From the NCBI GenBank assembly GCA_020740775.1, contig JAHEWK010000011.1, forward strand, positions 992,001 to 1,056,000: DNA of 64,000 nucleotides. Direction: 5' to 3'. The number at the start of each line of letters is the position of its first letter. The stretch's first letter is position 1. The DNA comes from Ilyonectria destructans. Taxonomy: Eukaryota > Ascomycota > Sordariomycetes > Hypocreales > Nectriaceae. Of this stretch, positions 33,155 to 44,740 are shown in pieces. The position numbers were made by a program, and so were the translations under genes. The notes beneath the pieces were generated by a model. That model was given only the letters and a program-made list of their open reading frames with translations. It made no database searches and was not told where the DNA came from.

Positions 33155-35441
33155 ATGGCCAGTCAGAGAACGCCGAGTATCAGGCTTGCCGCATGCGAAC
33201 CATGTCGGCGGGCTAAACTTGCCTGCGGCCATGAGCGGCCTGCTTGTGTGCGATGCCAAGATCGTGGGCAAGGGGAGGGCTGCGTTTATCGCGATCACCC
33301 CTTTCGGAGAAGAAAACTGCGAAGCCATACATCCAAGTAACTACCGCCTGTCCAAGGAACATAGATGTGGACTCTCAGCGGCTAATTGGATCCAGAAACT
33401 CGACGAGGGCCGAGGATATCCCTGTAGTAGTTCCTTCGCCGCAACCTCATTCCTATCCAAATCCTGGGTACCTGGGCTCGTCAAGCCATTCTACCATATT
33501 CAACGAGATGGCTTCGTGGCCTGCGTCAGAAAATAGCAACTTGAATGATGCTGGCGCAGCCCAAGAACCGGATTTCTCTGCTTCCGGCAACATGCTCAAC
33601 GGCCAAGGCATCGCTGACCGAGCGGCACACGCGTTAAACCAGCTGATCCGGACGGACATTCCTGGGCTGAAGAACCTGGTCCAAGTGTGGCTGGATAAGA
33701 GGGTGAATCTACCACTGGCGGAGCCATTCGTGGCTCGTTGTGCCGAGGCCACGAAGGACATGGCCACTCTACTCCCTCCCTCCACCGCCGGTCTCCGGGA
33801 TCCCAGCGCGCTGGTGGTACAGCAGGCAAAGCTGCTACTCCGAAACACGCTCAAACGCTTCATCATTCACAGAGAATCCACGGTTGAAGATTACTTCTCC
33901 CAGATGCTTGGTGATAATCTGCGTTGGGAGTCAATCGGAATCTTCTTCACCGCAGCCAGCAGGGCAGCGATCGACCGAGACTCCTACCCTTCTCTGTATA
34001 TGACTGACCGACAAAGAGGCGATCTAATTAGGGCCTTGACCTACATAGGAGATTGTTGTTTAGAGATTTGCCTTTCACTCGATTGTTTGAATGATCTACA
34101 GATTATCCTGCAATATGAGAATTTTATCGTGCACTCTCAAGTTGATGGAGACCAAAGTAAGTCACTGTCTTCTTTCAGAATTGAGGTTACTAATATTAGT
34201 GTTGCAGGTTATCACTCATGGAGGAGGATGGGAGACCTTACGAGTTCCTTGTTCGCACTAGGATACCACGAAAAGATTGATGCAGCTACATCTAATATCC
34301 CCCCATTCGTAGCTGAGCTAAGAAAATCAACTTTCGCCCGCGTCTATACGGGTGATAAGAGCTTGGCGATATTTCTTGGACGCCCACCACGCATCGCCAA
34401 AGCGTACTGCACTTTCCAGCTTCCGACCAACGAATCGGACTTTTGGGGCAACACGGGTCCTGCTCCTGCCCCTGAGACAAGTCTGGGTCCCTCAGATGGA
34501 GAAAGCTCTGCTACGGTGGATCTAGGCTCAGATCGCCTGGAGCCCATCAATTATACGGCCGATACACGTTGCACTGTCCGGTTTGCATGGCTGAAAGAAG
34601 ATGTTCTTGGTCTCTTCCGCCATCGGCTGTCCCCGGATCAAGTGGCAAAGGCAAGGTAAGTCGCGGCCTTCTCGGATGTTGTTACAAGTAATTGACGATT
34701 CGTCTCATAGTGCAATCAGGACAGCAGTCGAAAATCAATGGCGAGAACTACCGGCCCACTTCAAGCTTACCACAAGTATCCGAAATTGTCATTCTGATCC
34801 CTTCACCCGAGATTTTCTCGTGGGTACCCGACTTGACTACTTGCACACCCTTTTTCTCCTACATCTAGCTTCTCTGAAGCAGATCTCTGAGCCGGACGAA
34901 GCTCTCCTAACTGTGGCTGGAGAGATGCTCTCTCATGTTGTCGAGGTTATCATTTTACGGGATCGCATGGTCAATTCTGGTACATCCCTCATCTGGAAGG
35001 TATTAATTAACATGCGATTTTTTTCCTTCGATAGAAGCTAACTCGAGGCAGGTTGCCCAGTTTGGTCTACCTGCCGCAGGGATCATCTCACTTGCCCTCT
35101 TAAATCCCACCGTCAACACAGGCGCAGGCTCGTTTTCACGATCTAGGCTCGTGCAAGATCTAAGCGTCCTTGTCGCAGAGATTAGGACAGGAGCAGTAAT
35201 CCAGGCTGGGGAGCCAAACTTTGCACTATTCACTCGGGCTACCAGCACTATTCAGAGTCTTCTCGATTCTCTAATGACATGGGGCCAACCCCGCCCAGAG
35301 ACGCTCAACTCCCAAGTCGACCCCCCCGCTCAGTATATGGACCGTTGGGATCCTTGCATCAACTTTGATCCTTGGGAATTTGAGATAGATTTCTGGGCAA
35401 ATCTCGCCGAGCACCCGACGCTGCATAGCCACGAAAACTAG
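33155..35441 (+). CDS. Zn(II)2Cys6 transcription factor
   Basis: Exons 33155..33336, 33396..34156, 34208..34655, 34711..34999 and 35052..35441 give 689 residues. The zinc cluster is at about residues 13-42: ACEPCRRAKLACG, then ACVRCQDRG and GEGC, followed by a basic FRRRK tail. The fungal_trans region is in the middle (GYHSWRRMGDLTSSLFALGYH, DKSLAIFLGRPPRI, STFARVYTGD). It belongs to the group with RLACEPCRRAKLAC starts. An upstream in-frame ATG at 33014 would add 47 residues of no family character. Possible targets are the nearby esterase, protease or decarboxylase genes (inference from position only). Confidence 0.85.
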
Positions 35442-36954
35442 ATGATATATTCGTACAAAGCCCAGTCACAGAAGAGAAGCACTGAACTCTTGCTTTATCA
35501 GACCTGCAATGCGGGCCGGAAGAAGCAACTCATTGGAGACTGCAGGAATAACCGAGGTATTGCACAGGCGGCCCGCTCCGACAGGGTACCAAAAGTCCTA
35601 CAGTGGGAAGCATAAAGTCCTGATCCAAAATAATGTACTGCATTGATCGCTTACTAGATATAGCTAGCGCACTTTACCACTTTGTGCTCTGTTCTAATAG
35701 TATGATAAAATTATATTAATGGTTATTGTTAATTTAATAAGAAGAGAAAGTATCTATTTTATAACTTTATATATGCTAAGCCTTTTATATTTACTTTAGG
35801 GTCTAGCTTCAAGATCCTTTTACTTACTCTAACCCTAACTCTCAAGAAGGCAATATATTATACCCTAATGAAGATTAGATGTACCGTAATGCAGATTAGC
35901 GGTGCATACCCAGTACAATACTTTGGATCAGGACTTTGTGCATCCCACTGCAGGCCGGCCATACGAGCCATTTGGCGGCGGGTTCCGTCTTGCACTTGGT
36001 TCGAAGCAAGCAGCCAACCGTTGTGCAATATTCCCTCTATTTTCCATAATGTTTATCACTGCCGTAGATAACGTAAATCAACAGAGTTGTCTTTTTACAG
36101 TGTTCATAGAGCCATCACACTAATGTTAAGCTTATCTTTAGGAAGGTCGCATTATCCTTGCATATCGCTGATACTTACCGTTTCGAGTAGGAGAACCGTA
36201 AAGTTAATTAATAGAGTGAGGACATATATGGGCCCACTCGGCATTAAGAAAATGCGGACACGGCAATTAAATACCATATCTGGCAGGTGAAGCGATGAAA
36301 ACGGTCAAAGGTTGCTTTGCATGATGCGCTATATTGCGTAGCGAAAGGCTGATGGGACAATGGACTGATCTAATACGCTGCAGGTCGACCTTTCACACAG
36401 GAGCTCCCTCTTAAGACCCAAGGACCGGCCTTGGCACTCGACGACAAAACAAAAGTCCTCCGTTCTGGAGAATCAGGCTGTTATCCGCTCAGCGGGCCAT
36501 GAATGGGGCAATCCGGACGATCTGCTGGCGCGTGCGATAAACAAACAAGGCAGGTCGTTCTAGTGGGGCCATAGATTATCAGTCGCAAGATCCCTACTCC
36601 CGCTGTGCCAATGCCGATCCCCGGAGTATGAGCGTGGAACAGTTGTCGCTGATTGGATTGTCCATCGGAGCTGCTGTTGGACTTAGGCGCCGAAGAGAGT
36701 CTGTTTTAGGAAGGTTGGATTTCGAAGTTGAATAGTTTCTTTTGATTGGAGCAGTTGTAATTATGCGCTGAAAAGCATCTCTTTTAGGAAGGCTGATGTT
36801 GAAGAATACGAAATACTGCACTTGGCAATGCTATGGGAACTTGACTATATAAGTGCCATCAGCATAGGAGTTTTGATACTATTGCTCAGACAGCAGTGTC
36901 AGCTTCATCATCTCTTCCATCTTGAATACCGATCTTCATCATCTATCCGGTACA
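35442..36954. other. AT-rich intergenic region with repeat relic
   Basis: Contains a strongly AT-rich block (about 35680-35890) and sequence resembling the relic at 22.9 kb, ending TGCATCCCACTG at 35940-35951. The promoter of the metalloprotease gene lies at the right end. No gene recognised. Confidence 0.45.
35695..35951. repeat. AT-rich repeat relic, related to 22930-23086
   Basis: See the counterpart at 22.9 kb: shared CTAACCCTAACTCT-like tract, ACCCTAAT and the same 12-base end. Heavily diverged. Confidence 0.35.
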
Positions 36955-37905
36955 ATGTTGTTCAAGTTCTTCTTTACCGCCCTGCTGGCGGCAACCAGCA
37001 CGGTTGCCAAGCGCACTTGCGGAACTCCCAACCCTAGCGAGGAGCAGAATGAAGTCGCCTTGGACTTCATGAAGAGCGAGGCTAGCGCCCGTGAGCTCAA
37101 GATCACCACCCGACAGGCTTCCTCTATCAAGGTCAACGTCTACTGGCATGTGCTTGCCACCTCCAGCTCCGTTTCGGGAGGCTACCTTACCCAGGCCACC
37201 CTGACTAGGCAGCTGGCTGTTCTCAACACCGCTTTTGCTCCTCACGACGTCTCCTTTGTCCAGGCTGGTGCTGACTGGACCATTAACTCGAACTATGCCA
37301 ACGATCGATCCGAGCTCGCCATGAAGAAGGCGCTCCGCAAGGGCACCTACGCTGATCTTAACGTCTATTTCATGCCCGGAACCCAGTACCTTGGATACGC
37401 CTACTTCCCTACCAGCGTTACTGCCGGTTCCAACGCGTTTTACTATGATGGTGTCGTCATTCTGTCCACCAGCGTTCCCGGAGGTAGCCTGGCGCAGTAC
37501 AACCTGGGCCACACTGCTACTCACGAGATTGGCCACTGGCTGGGTCGTAAGTTACCTTGAAGATTTTTTGCTTTGAAATTACCATCCCGAATAGATGCTT
37601 ACAGAATATTTAGTTTACCACACTTTCGAGGGCTACACTTGCGGTGGAAACGGCGACTTTGTCGCCGATACCCCTGCTGAGTCTGAGGAAGCCTACAACT
37701 GCGAGATCGGACGTGACACTTGCCCCAACATTGCCGGAACTGACCCCGTTACCAACTACATGGACTACTCTGACGAGTAAGTAGATCGAATCTGTTTCGA
37801 TACCCAAGCTAATTCATCGATAGCGACTGCTTCACTGGCTTTACTGCTGGCCAAGAGGACCGCATTTACAACTACTGGGACACTTACCGTGCCAGCTACC
37901 AGTAG
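36955..37905 (+). CDS. Secreted M43 (pappalysin-like) zinc metalloprotease
   Basis: Exons 36955..37546, 37614..37776 and 37824..37905 give 278 residues. Signal peptide [18 protein letters not shown]. The zinc site [11 protein letters not shown] has ligands His190, His194 and His200 and Glu191, and is split by intron 1, with Leu198 restored across the junction. The Met-turn Met247 lies in TNYMDYSD, with the following Cys-Phe completing the M43B pattern. Cysteines in [17 protein letters not shown] and DCF fit the conserved disulfides. There is no long propeptide. Fungal relatives (MEP1 type) are extracellular proteases, some linked to host interaction. Confidence 0.92.
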
Positions 37906-38631
37906 ATAGCTAATGCTGTCAATCGATCAAGATAGATCTTGACCGAGGTTGCAAAAAGTGACGATGAGAAACATGATGAGGTGTTGAGGTGTTGAGGTGT
38001 GGTGGGTGATGATGGATGAGCGGAAGATGCATTAGCTGATCCCTAAGAAAGGAGAGGCTGCACTGTCACTACTGTACATTCATATTCTTGTAGCTACTAG
38101 CTTAGGTTGTTACGACTCTTCAATGATCCATTAAAAACTCAATGCCGTCTAACTTCCTTGTGTTTTGAAAAAGCAACTCGTTCAAAAAGACGTTCGGAGT
38201 GCAGCGGTTCTAACAGATGTGACGGCCTATGTGCCTCAATCTCATAGCCGTGAGGGATTGAATTTACATTCCAAAGAAGCTTAGTGACAAGGGCGTGGAC
38301 AGAGTAGCAACGGACTACAGTAAATAAAGAAGATAACTTGGTATAATGAAGTCTTACGGCGCAGACATACCGGGGTGCACCGCCAACAAGAAATGGTAAA
38401 CTTGTGTCTAGACTCTACTGGAAGAGAGTATCCGGCACCTAGCAATATCTCACTCCGTCTGCTTATTTCAGCAGCCGCACTTCTTGTACACCACGTCAGA
38501 AGGTTCACTTGATAGTCTTGAAGACCGAGGAGAGGAATTTATCATAATCTAGCTGGCGCAAGTGATGTCAATGTACGATCGCCACAGTGGAACTTCCTCT
38601 TCTATCGAAAGGCCATTGGGCATGCTTCCCG
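37906..38631. other. Intergenic, convergent 3' flanks
   Basis: Between the metalloprotease and the minus-strand decarboxylase. Contains a short GAGGTGTTGAGGTGTTGAGGTGTGGTGG-like direct repeat at about 37978-38005. No gene seen. Confidence 0.4.
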
Positions 38632-40389
38632 TCAAGATTGTCCTGTGCTGTTTCTCTGCGCCAGGTAAGCACCGAATTTCTTGAGAGACACCGGAGCATC
38701 ATCCATACTCATAAAGACCTCGACCATGTTCAACCCTTTACCTTCTTGAATCAAAGAGTCCGCGAGGACCGATTCCAATTCACCCCAATTATGAGCCGTT
38801 CGTGTCGTCACTGGGTATGACGGGTCATCTTTAGGAGCTCCGAAATAGCTTGGTGCTTCGAGGTTGCGCCAGGGCTGCACGTCGTTATAGGAGGCGTTGA
38901 ATCCATGAATCATCCGCTCAATGGTATACCCGTTGTTGTTGAGGACGATGATTGTGATGTCGAGTCTGTTCCGGATGATGTCGCTAATGGCCTGCGCAGA
39001 CATCTGGAGACTACCCTCTCCCTCGAAGAGAATGGTTCGGCCTGGGCGCCGCGTTCCGTCCTTGACCATTTCTCTTTGCGCAAGGGAGACGCCTTGGGAA
39101 GCGGCTAATGTGTATCCAATAGACAACCAGATGGAAGAGTTTATGACCATCGTATCATCAGGGAGGACAAAAGATTGCCCTCCGTATGAAGATGTACCGG
39201 TTTCAGTAAGGATGATGTCTCCAGGCTGAAAGAAGTCGGACATGCGCAACCAAAACGAATACTGGTCAACGATGGAGTCTCCGGCTGGCACAGGCAAGGC
39301 TTTCAAGAGTGTTCTTGGGTCCTCTGGGTTTTCCGGGAATGGCTCGACAGCTGCCAGTTCCACTTCCTGCAGCCCTGCCACAACCTTTTCCAGCAGCGAT
39401 TTGATACATATTCCATGATGTTGAGTAGGCTCCGTCGTCTCATTGCCAACAATGACCCTATCTGCCTCGAACACAACGGTAGTTTTGACATCGGGACAAG
39501 CGGTGAAGCCAAACGTATTGACATCCGAGGGGAGAGGCCCGAAGTGAAGCACCAAGTCGCGACTCTTGACCCACGCCGCATGTTCTGGGTTTCCCACCAG
39601 TCCATAATAGACGCCGTGGAAGTTGGACAGCTTCTCACTCACTAGGCTCTTGCCAAATGGTGTCGTTAACGTCGGGAAAGCTGTGCGCCTTATGAATTCG
39701 TTCAAGTTATCCCGAATGCCGAATCTCGTTGCGAAGCCGTCGACCAAAATCAAGGGTCGTTTTGCTTTTTGAATCTTCTCAAGAAGTTTGTCGCCTGTCT
39801 GACCTTCGAGGAGCTTGCTGTACCCGGGGATGGTAAGATCGATCAATCCCGTCGGAGCTGCCACTCGGGCGCTGACCATGTCGGTGGGAATCTCGATATA
39901 AACCGGCCGGCTCTGCAACAAGCACTGCTTCAACGTCATGTCAATCAAGCGAGGGGCGTTTTCCGCATCTGTCAGGTTCGCTTGTGCCACTGTCACCGAC
40001 TTGTACATGTCCGCAAAGACCCTCAAGTTGCCATCGCCCAGCGAGTGGTGTAGACATGCGCGTGAACTTTGGGCAGCCAGAGGAGCCGTTCCGACAATGT
40101 GTACCACGGGGGCCTTTTCTGCATAGGCGCCGCCGATGGCATTGATTGCTGAGAGCTCTCCCACGCCGAACGAAGTCACAAGAGCGGACAGGCCCTTGGT
40201 TCTTGCGTAGCCATCTGCCGCATAACCGGAATTGAGCTCGTTGGCATTTCCTACCCAGCCCAGACCTGCCGATTCAAGATAATCCAGGATGGTGAGGTTA
40301 TAGTCGCCTGGGACACCGTGGACAGATCCGACGCCAAGTTGGGCCAGGCGCCGGAACAGATAGTCGACTAAGTGAATTTCCTTCTCCAT
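38632..40389 (-). CDS. Pyruvate/phenylpyruvate/indolepyruvate decarboxylase-like ThDP enzyme
   Basis: Single exon, 585 residues. Catalytic positions line up with yeast pyruvate decarboxylase: Asp29 in VPGDYN, Glu51 in NANELN, His114-His115 in CLHHSLGDG and a Glu in YTIERMIHG. The ThDP/Mg motif starts GEGSLQMSAQ and ends LNNNGYT; the usual GDG is GEG here. Product: aldehyde plus CO2 from a 2-oxo acid, as in fermentation or the Ehrlich pathway. The lack of introns and an accessory location suggest a secondary paralogue rather than the main glycolytic enzyme (inference). It is divergent from the nitronate monooxygenase gene. Confidence 0.92.
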   Translation of the reverse strand: MEKEIHLVDYLFRRLAQLGVGSVHGVPGDYNLTILDYLESAGLGWVGNANELNSGYAADGYARTKGLSALVTSFGVGELSAINAIGGAYAEKAPVVHIVGTAPLAAQSSRACLHHSLGDGNLRVFADMYKSVTVAQANLTDAENAPRLIDMTLKQCLLQSRPVYIEIPTDMVSARVAAPTGLIDLTIPGYSKLLEGQTGDKLLEKIQKAKRPLILVDGFATRFGIRDNLNEFIRRTAFPTLTTPFGKSLVSEKLSNFHGVYYGLVGNPEHAAWVKSRDLVLHFGPLPSDVNTFGFTACPDVKTTVVFEADRVIVGNETTEPTQHHGICIKSLLEKVVAGLQEVELAAVEPFPENPEDPRTLLKALPVPAGDSIVDQYSFWLRMSDFFQPGDIILTETGTSSYGGQSFVLPDDTMVINSSIWLSIGYTLAASQGVSLAQREMVKDGTRRPGRTILFEGEGSLQMSAQAISDIIRNRLDITIIVLNNNGYTIERMIHGFNASYNDVQPWRNLEAPSYFGAPKDDPSYPVTTRTAHNWGELESVLADSLIQEGKGLNMVEVFMSMDDAPVSLKKFGAYLAQRNSTGQS

Positions 40390-40558
40390 GGTGTCTCAGA
40401 TGAGCAGAGAATATAATGACAAGGTTAAAGACAAGGGAAACCCGAATTATAAGGAGAGCCTTGCATATTGCAGTAACGGCAGTAGGAGGCTCTTATAGTA
40501 ATCGTGGCCCCTAGGCAAGTCATCACCTTCGCCTTTCGCCGGGAATCCCCACCATGCG

Positions 40559-40621
40559 GCATGTCAATCCAGCCCTTCGAGATGTCTATCTAGCCCTACG
40601 GGATGTCTATCTTGCCCTACG
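40559..40621. repeat. Three tandem 21-bp units
   Basis: Units at 40559-40579, 40580-40600 and 40601-40621 with consensus GATGTCTATCTAGCCCTACG; units 2 and 3 differ at two bases and unit 1 at a few more. Located about 170 bp before the decarboxylase start. Confidence 0.75.
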
Positions 40622-40696
40622 ATTGGCATAAAAACTGGGACCGGCGAAAGATGTTAAAATGATGCTATTCTACCAGGGTACGGAGAGTGTAACCAA

Positions 40697-40713
40697 GTCC
40701 GCTATCCGCGGAC
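40697..40713. promoter_or_regulatory. Inverted GTCCGC-N5-GCGGAC site
   Basis: Perfect six-base arms with CCG and CGG pointing outward, as in everted Zn2Cys6 sites. About 255 bp before the monooxygenase start. Confidence 0.45.
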
Positions 40714-40966
40714 GGCGTGAAATGGGGCACTCTCTCCGAATACTCCGCAGTGGACTCCGCACTCGTCCACCTCGGCTGACTTTCCATATCCGACATCCCC
40801 GGCAATCACCTCTATCTCGCGTATTCTCGGCTCGTGATTATCCATTGAATAACCAGAGCAACTCTTTGATTGATCTATTCTTTGTCTTATCTTGTCTTAT
40901 CTTTAGGCGCCATCCTATCTATCGACCCTACTTCCCCATAGACTCACCAACTAGACGTTTGCAAAG

Positions 40967-42018
40967 ATGACAATTGCCACGGAATTGACACGCCGATTGG
41001 GCATCAAGGGTATCCCACCTCGCCATCCCAGTTCCCAGATTGTCGGCTGAGACTCACTCTGCCTATAGTGCCCATTATCCAGGGCGGCATGATGCATGTC
41101 GGCACCGCCAAAATGGCATCCGCCGTGTCCAACGCCGGCGGTCTCGGCACCATCACCGCCCTCAACTTCCCAACTCCCGCAGCCCTGCGCGAGGAAATTC
41201 GACGATGCCGTGATCTCACCCCAAACCCCTTCGCAGTGAACATCACCCTGCTGCCCAGTGTAGTGCCGCCGGATTACCGTGGCTACGCGCAGGCAGCCAT
41301 CGACGAGGGCATCACCATCGTCGAAACTGCAGGCAACTCTCCTGGGCCCATCATTACGCAACTGAAGGAAGCTAGTGTTACGGTGTTGCATAAATGCACG
41401 AGCATACGCCATGCTCAGAGCGCGCAGAAACTCGGTGTTGACTTTTTGAGCATCGATGGCTTCGAGTGCTCCGGCCACATCGGCGAAAATGACATTACGA
41501 ATTTGATCCTCTTAAGCAAGGCGCGCCAGGTGCTGAAAGTTCCCTTTATTGCCAGCGGCGGCTTTGCCGATGGCTGGGGCTTGGCAGCGGCATTATGCCT
41601 TGGAGCCTCTGGCATCAACATGGGCACTCGGTTTTTATGCACACAGGAAGCCCCAGTCCATGAGAATATCAAGCAGAAAATTGTCCAATCCCAAGAAACA
41701 GACACGGTCCTTCTACTGCGCCGGTGGAGGAACACGTCGCGCCTCTTTAAGAACGAAGTAGCACTAGAAGCGCTGAAGGTCGAGCAAGCAAGCAAGACTG
41801 GCGAGTTTGAAGAGATAGCGCCTTTGGTAAACGGGAAACGGGGCAAGAAGGTGTTTGAAAATGGTGATCCTGAGTTTGGAGTCTGGACCACAGGACAAGT
41901 GATTGGCCTGATCCACGATATTCCGACATGTAGCGAGCTGGTTCAGAGAATCGAAAAGGAAGCGGAGACCGTTTTGAGGGATAGACTAGGGATGATACTT
42001 CCAGGTAGCAAATTGTAG
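40967..42018 (+). CDS. Nitronate monooxygenase (2-nitropropane dioxygenase family)
   Basis: Exons 40967..41009 and 41069..42018 give 330 residues. FMN-barrel features: VPIIQGGMMHVGTAKMASAV at the N-terminus (completed across the intron), SNAGGLGTI, HKCTSIRHAQSAQ, the catalytic-His segment GFECSGHIGEND, and the phosphate-binding GGFADGWGLAAALCLGA ending INMGTRF. Such flavoenzymes oxidise alkyl nitronates, for example propionate 3-nitronate, or related activated substrates. The short first exon was chosen because it supplies an ATG and a typical helix. The shared promoter with the decarboxylase suggests co-expression. Confidence 0.9.
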
Positions 42019-42311
42019 ATACAATGGGGTGACAAAAGTTCCCCGCGATTTCCAAAGTCTCGGACAAGGCGTGTGCTCATCGGACAATTCGGAGCAAGAA
42101 ACGAGTCATCTTTCGGATCGTCTCCGCTGCACTTCGCCACGAACTTAAAGCGCCGCCCCTCCCCCCAACTCTGTAAGTAGAGTGCCTAAAACAGTCGGAT
42201 ACTTATTCCGGAAGCTTTATATTCCACCTCTTATTTTCCCACCACCACTGTTCGCTATCCATATCGGACTTGTCTGAACCAGCGATTCATTTCTTACTGC
42301 CACTGATCAAT

Positions 42312-42634
42312 ATGTCGACTGACAAAACCCCCTATGGTAAGCCTCCCTGCTCCAATATTTAGACAGAAACAGCTTCTAACAGTGACGCTAGGACCTAGGT
42401 ACGTCATCTGAGATCTCATTCGCGACTCCACCACATCGCAGGGGCACTATTTTTATCCTCCGTATACCTGAGCTCTGACATTTTCCCTCCAGGTTCAAGG
42501 GCAACCAGCTCGCTGTCGTCAAGACCCAATCCAGCTGGGCAGCCAGTGCGGAAGTCGCGTCTATGAAGCCCTCCTATCCCGCGGTGTCAGTAGTCAAGGG
42601 CGTCACCTACACGCTCGTCGATTTCACCGAGTAG
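42312..42634 (+). CDS. Three-exon 60-residue hypothetical microprotein
   Basis: Exons 42312..42336, 42383..42398 and 42493..42634. Two introns (46 and 94 bp) with GT..AG ends and in-frame joins give a protein starting MSTDKTPYVTLGPRFKGNQL and ending YTLVDFTE. A 16-nt middle exon is unusual but joins cleanly. It is Val- and Ser-rich with no signal peptide, membrane span or known motif. The alternative is a non-coding leader or chance; the third exon alone is open for 47 codons. Confidence 0.5.
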
Positions 42635-43321
42635 CCCTTATCATAATACTTCTTCAAGCATAGCCTGTCGAGGAAGCATCAAGTTCAAGTCAAGCCTAAA
42701 GAATCGAAGCCAGAGATCGCCAATTGCAAACTTTTGTCAAATTTGGAGATGAACCAATCTTTTCTCAACAGATTTATGAAAGAAATATCGACGTCGCCGG
42801 TATAATCTACCCAACTCCCGCCCAACACCGGAAAATAGCAACCCAACCTAGCGTCACTCATGTCCCAACACGAACGATTTCCCATATCTTGTCACAGATA
42901 TACCATGCACACTGCGGATTGGCCGCGAACCCAAGTCTTCCAAACGAGCCCTCCACGCTTCTTCAAAACATCCTGGTATCAGAATCAAAGAGGGAGAAGC
43001 GAATTCCACCACCATTCATGAACGCCTCTCTGAGGTAAAAATAGATCCGAAAACAAATTGGTTTCCCACCCAGATGAGGTGGGAAGGATAAAAGAAGTAA
43101 AAATGTGACTCTGATGGTGAGCATAGATATGAAATGGTCAGGAAATGTGAAGCAACAGCCTCTGTGCTAACACCAGCAACATGCCAGAGACCAGCCCCTC
43201 GTGTATGCAGCCAAGATTGATAAGAAAGAGGCAAACAACGCTTGGAATGTGGTGTTTTAGCGTCAAACCGCAAGAACATCAATCAATACAGACAGATAGG
43301 AATATTGAAGTCGGCTGTAGA
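42635..43321. other. Intergenic 3' flanks
   Basis: Between the microprotein and the 3' end of the MADS-box gene; likely the long 3' untranslated region of the latter. No gene seen. Confidence 0.4.
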
Positions 43322-44705
43322 TCATTCAACTTTGACCCTTTTCGCATCTGCCGCCTCCGCTGCCTCGCTTTGGTTTGTGGCACCGTACTCTGGCGTTTTT
43401 CGCTTCATTGCTGCAGTATTGTTCGTACTGACGCTCAAATTGGAGTTGTTGGGGGTGGCGTTGGGATTTGGCCCGTCGTCTCTCAAAAAGCTCGGCCCTG
43501 ACCCAACTACGGGTGTGGCAAAGTTCAGCGGGCTTGGTAGGGTGTTATTGTCTCCTCCCCTAAAGTTCCAATCCGGATAGAAGCTACTGGGGCTGGGGAG
43601 GAACTCGTTGTTGAGGAATCGTGATGGCAAAGCCGACACCGGCGTGTTATCACCGCCATTCACAGTCTGCTGGGGAGGCGGTCGGGCGAATGGGTTTGGA
43701 GGACCCGTTGCTCCGGCAGAGAGCAGCGCCGACGCGGACGGGGACGGTGGGGGCAGCACTAGAGATGATTGAGAATTATGCCGTTGGGGCGGTTGAGTCG
43801 TGGTCTCGGCGGGATTTCGCGGCGAATTAGACTCGGCCGTCTCACTCCCTCCAGCTTCTGAAGCGCCGGCCGGAATCTGCACCGTCAGGCGTGGACCTCG
43901 GGGTCGAGCCCCTCCGACCACCTGGAGACTATTTGACCTTGACGGAGGAGTAAGAGTCGTCTCTGGGATCGATGACATGGACGTAGTCCGCGTCTTGTCC
44001 GTGGTATGAGTGTTGGCCCGCGGCGGTGGGATGGGAGGCGATGAGGTGCTATGATGGGCGCGGTTTATCGCGGCTATATCGACTGACTGTGCACGGCTTG
44101 CAGCATTGGCCGCAGCAGCAGCCGCCCCCGACTCCGTCTTGATAGGTTCAGAGGCAAATGAGGCCAGGTGCTGTGATAGGATCGACCGGTTCTCCTCGAT
44201 TGGCGTAAAGATGCTGTGTGACTTACGCTGTGGCAGCTTCTTGATGGCCGAGTCCGTATTGAGCAGTGGTGGCTGTGGTCGTTCCATGGGCTCAGACTTT
44301 GGTATCACGGGAGGAGGTGGCGGGGGGTCATGCAGTCGGCGCTCACCCAGTGGGTGCTGTGGGGGCTGTGGTGGCGGAGGTGAGATGTGCGGTATAGGGG
44401 GGTTCGGAGGCAGTTGCTGGTGGTTTGGCTGAGGCGACGGTTCGGGGCGCGAGGGTGCTTGGATCCCGTGCGAAGGCGGGTGCGAGGAATAGGCGGGAGG
44501 CATTGGCGAGCGTCGACCATCTGCGTAAGGCTGATGTTGGGGATGTTGTTGAGGCGGCTGCGGGGGCTGGGGCTGCTGATGATGCTGTTGTTGCTGATGT
44601 TGATGCTGCTGTTGCTGATGCTGCTGCTGCTGCTGATGTTGTTGCTGTTGCTGTTGTTGTTGCTGCTGTTGTTGCTGTTGCTGCTGCTGCTGCTGCTGCT
44701 GCTGT

Positions 44706-44740
<35 letters not shown>

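Larger units (their letters stand above)
40390..40966. promoter_or_regulatory. Divergent promoter of the decarboxylase and nitronate monooxygenase
   Basis: A 577-bp bidirectional region with a 21-bp triple repeat (40559-40621) and an inverted GTCCGC-N5-GCGGAC site (40697-40713). Confidence 0.55.

Noticed and set aside
35830..35860. CTAACCCTAACTCT as an internal telomere repeat
   Set aside because: Only about one and a half units of CCCTAA and embedded in an AT-rich repeat relic.
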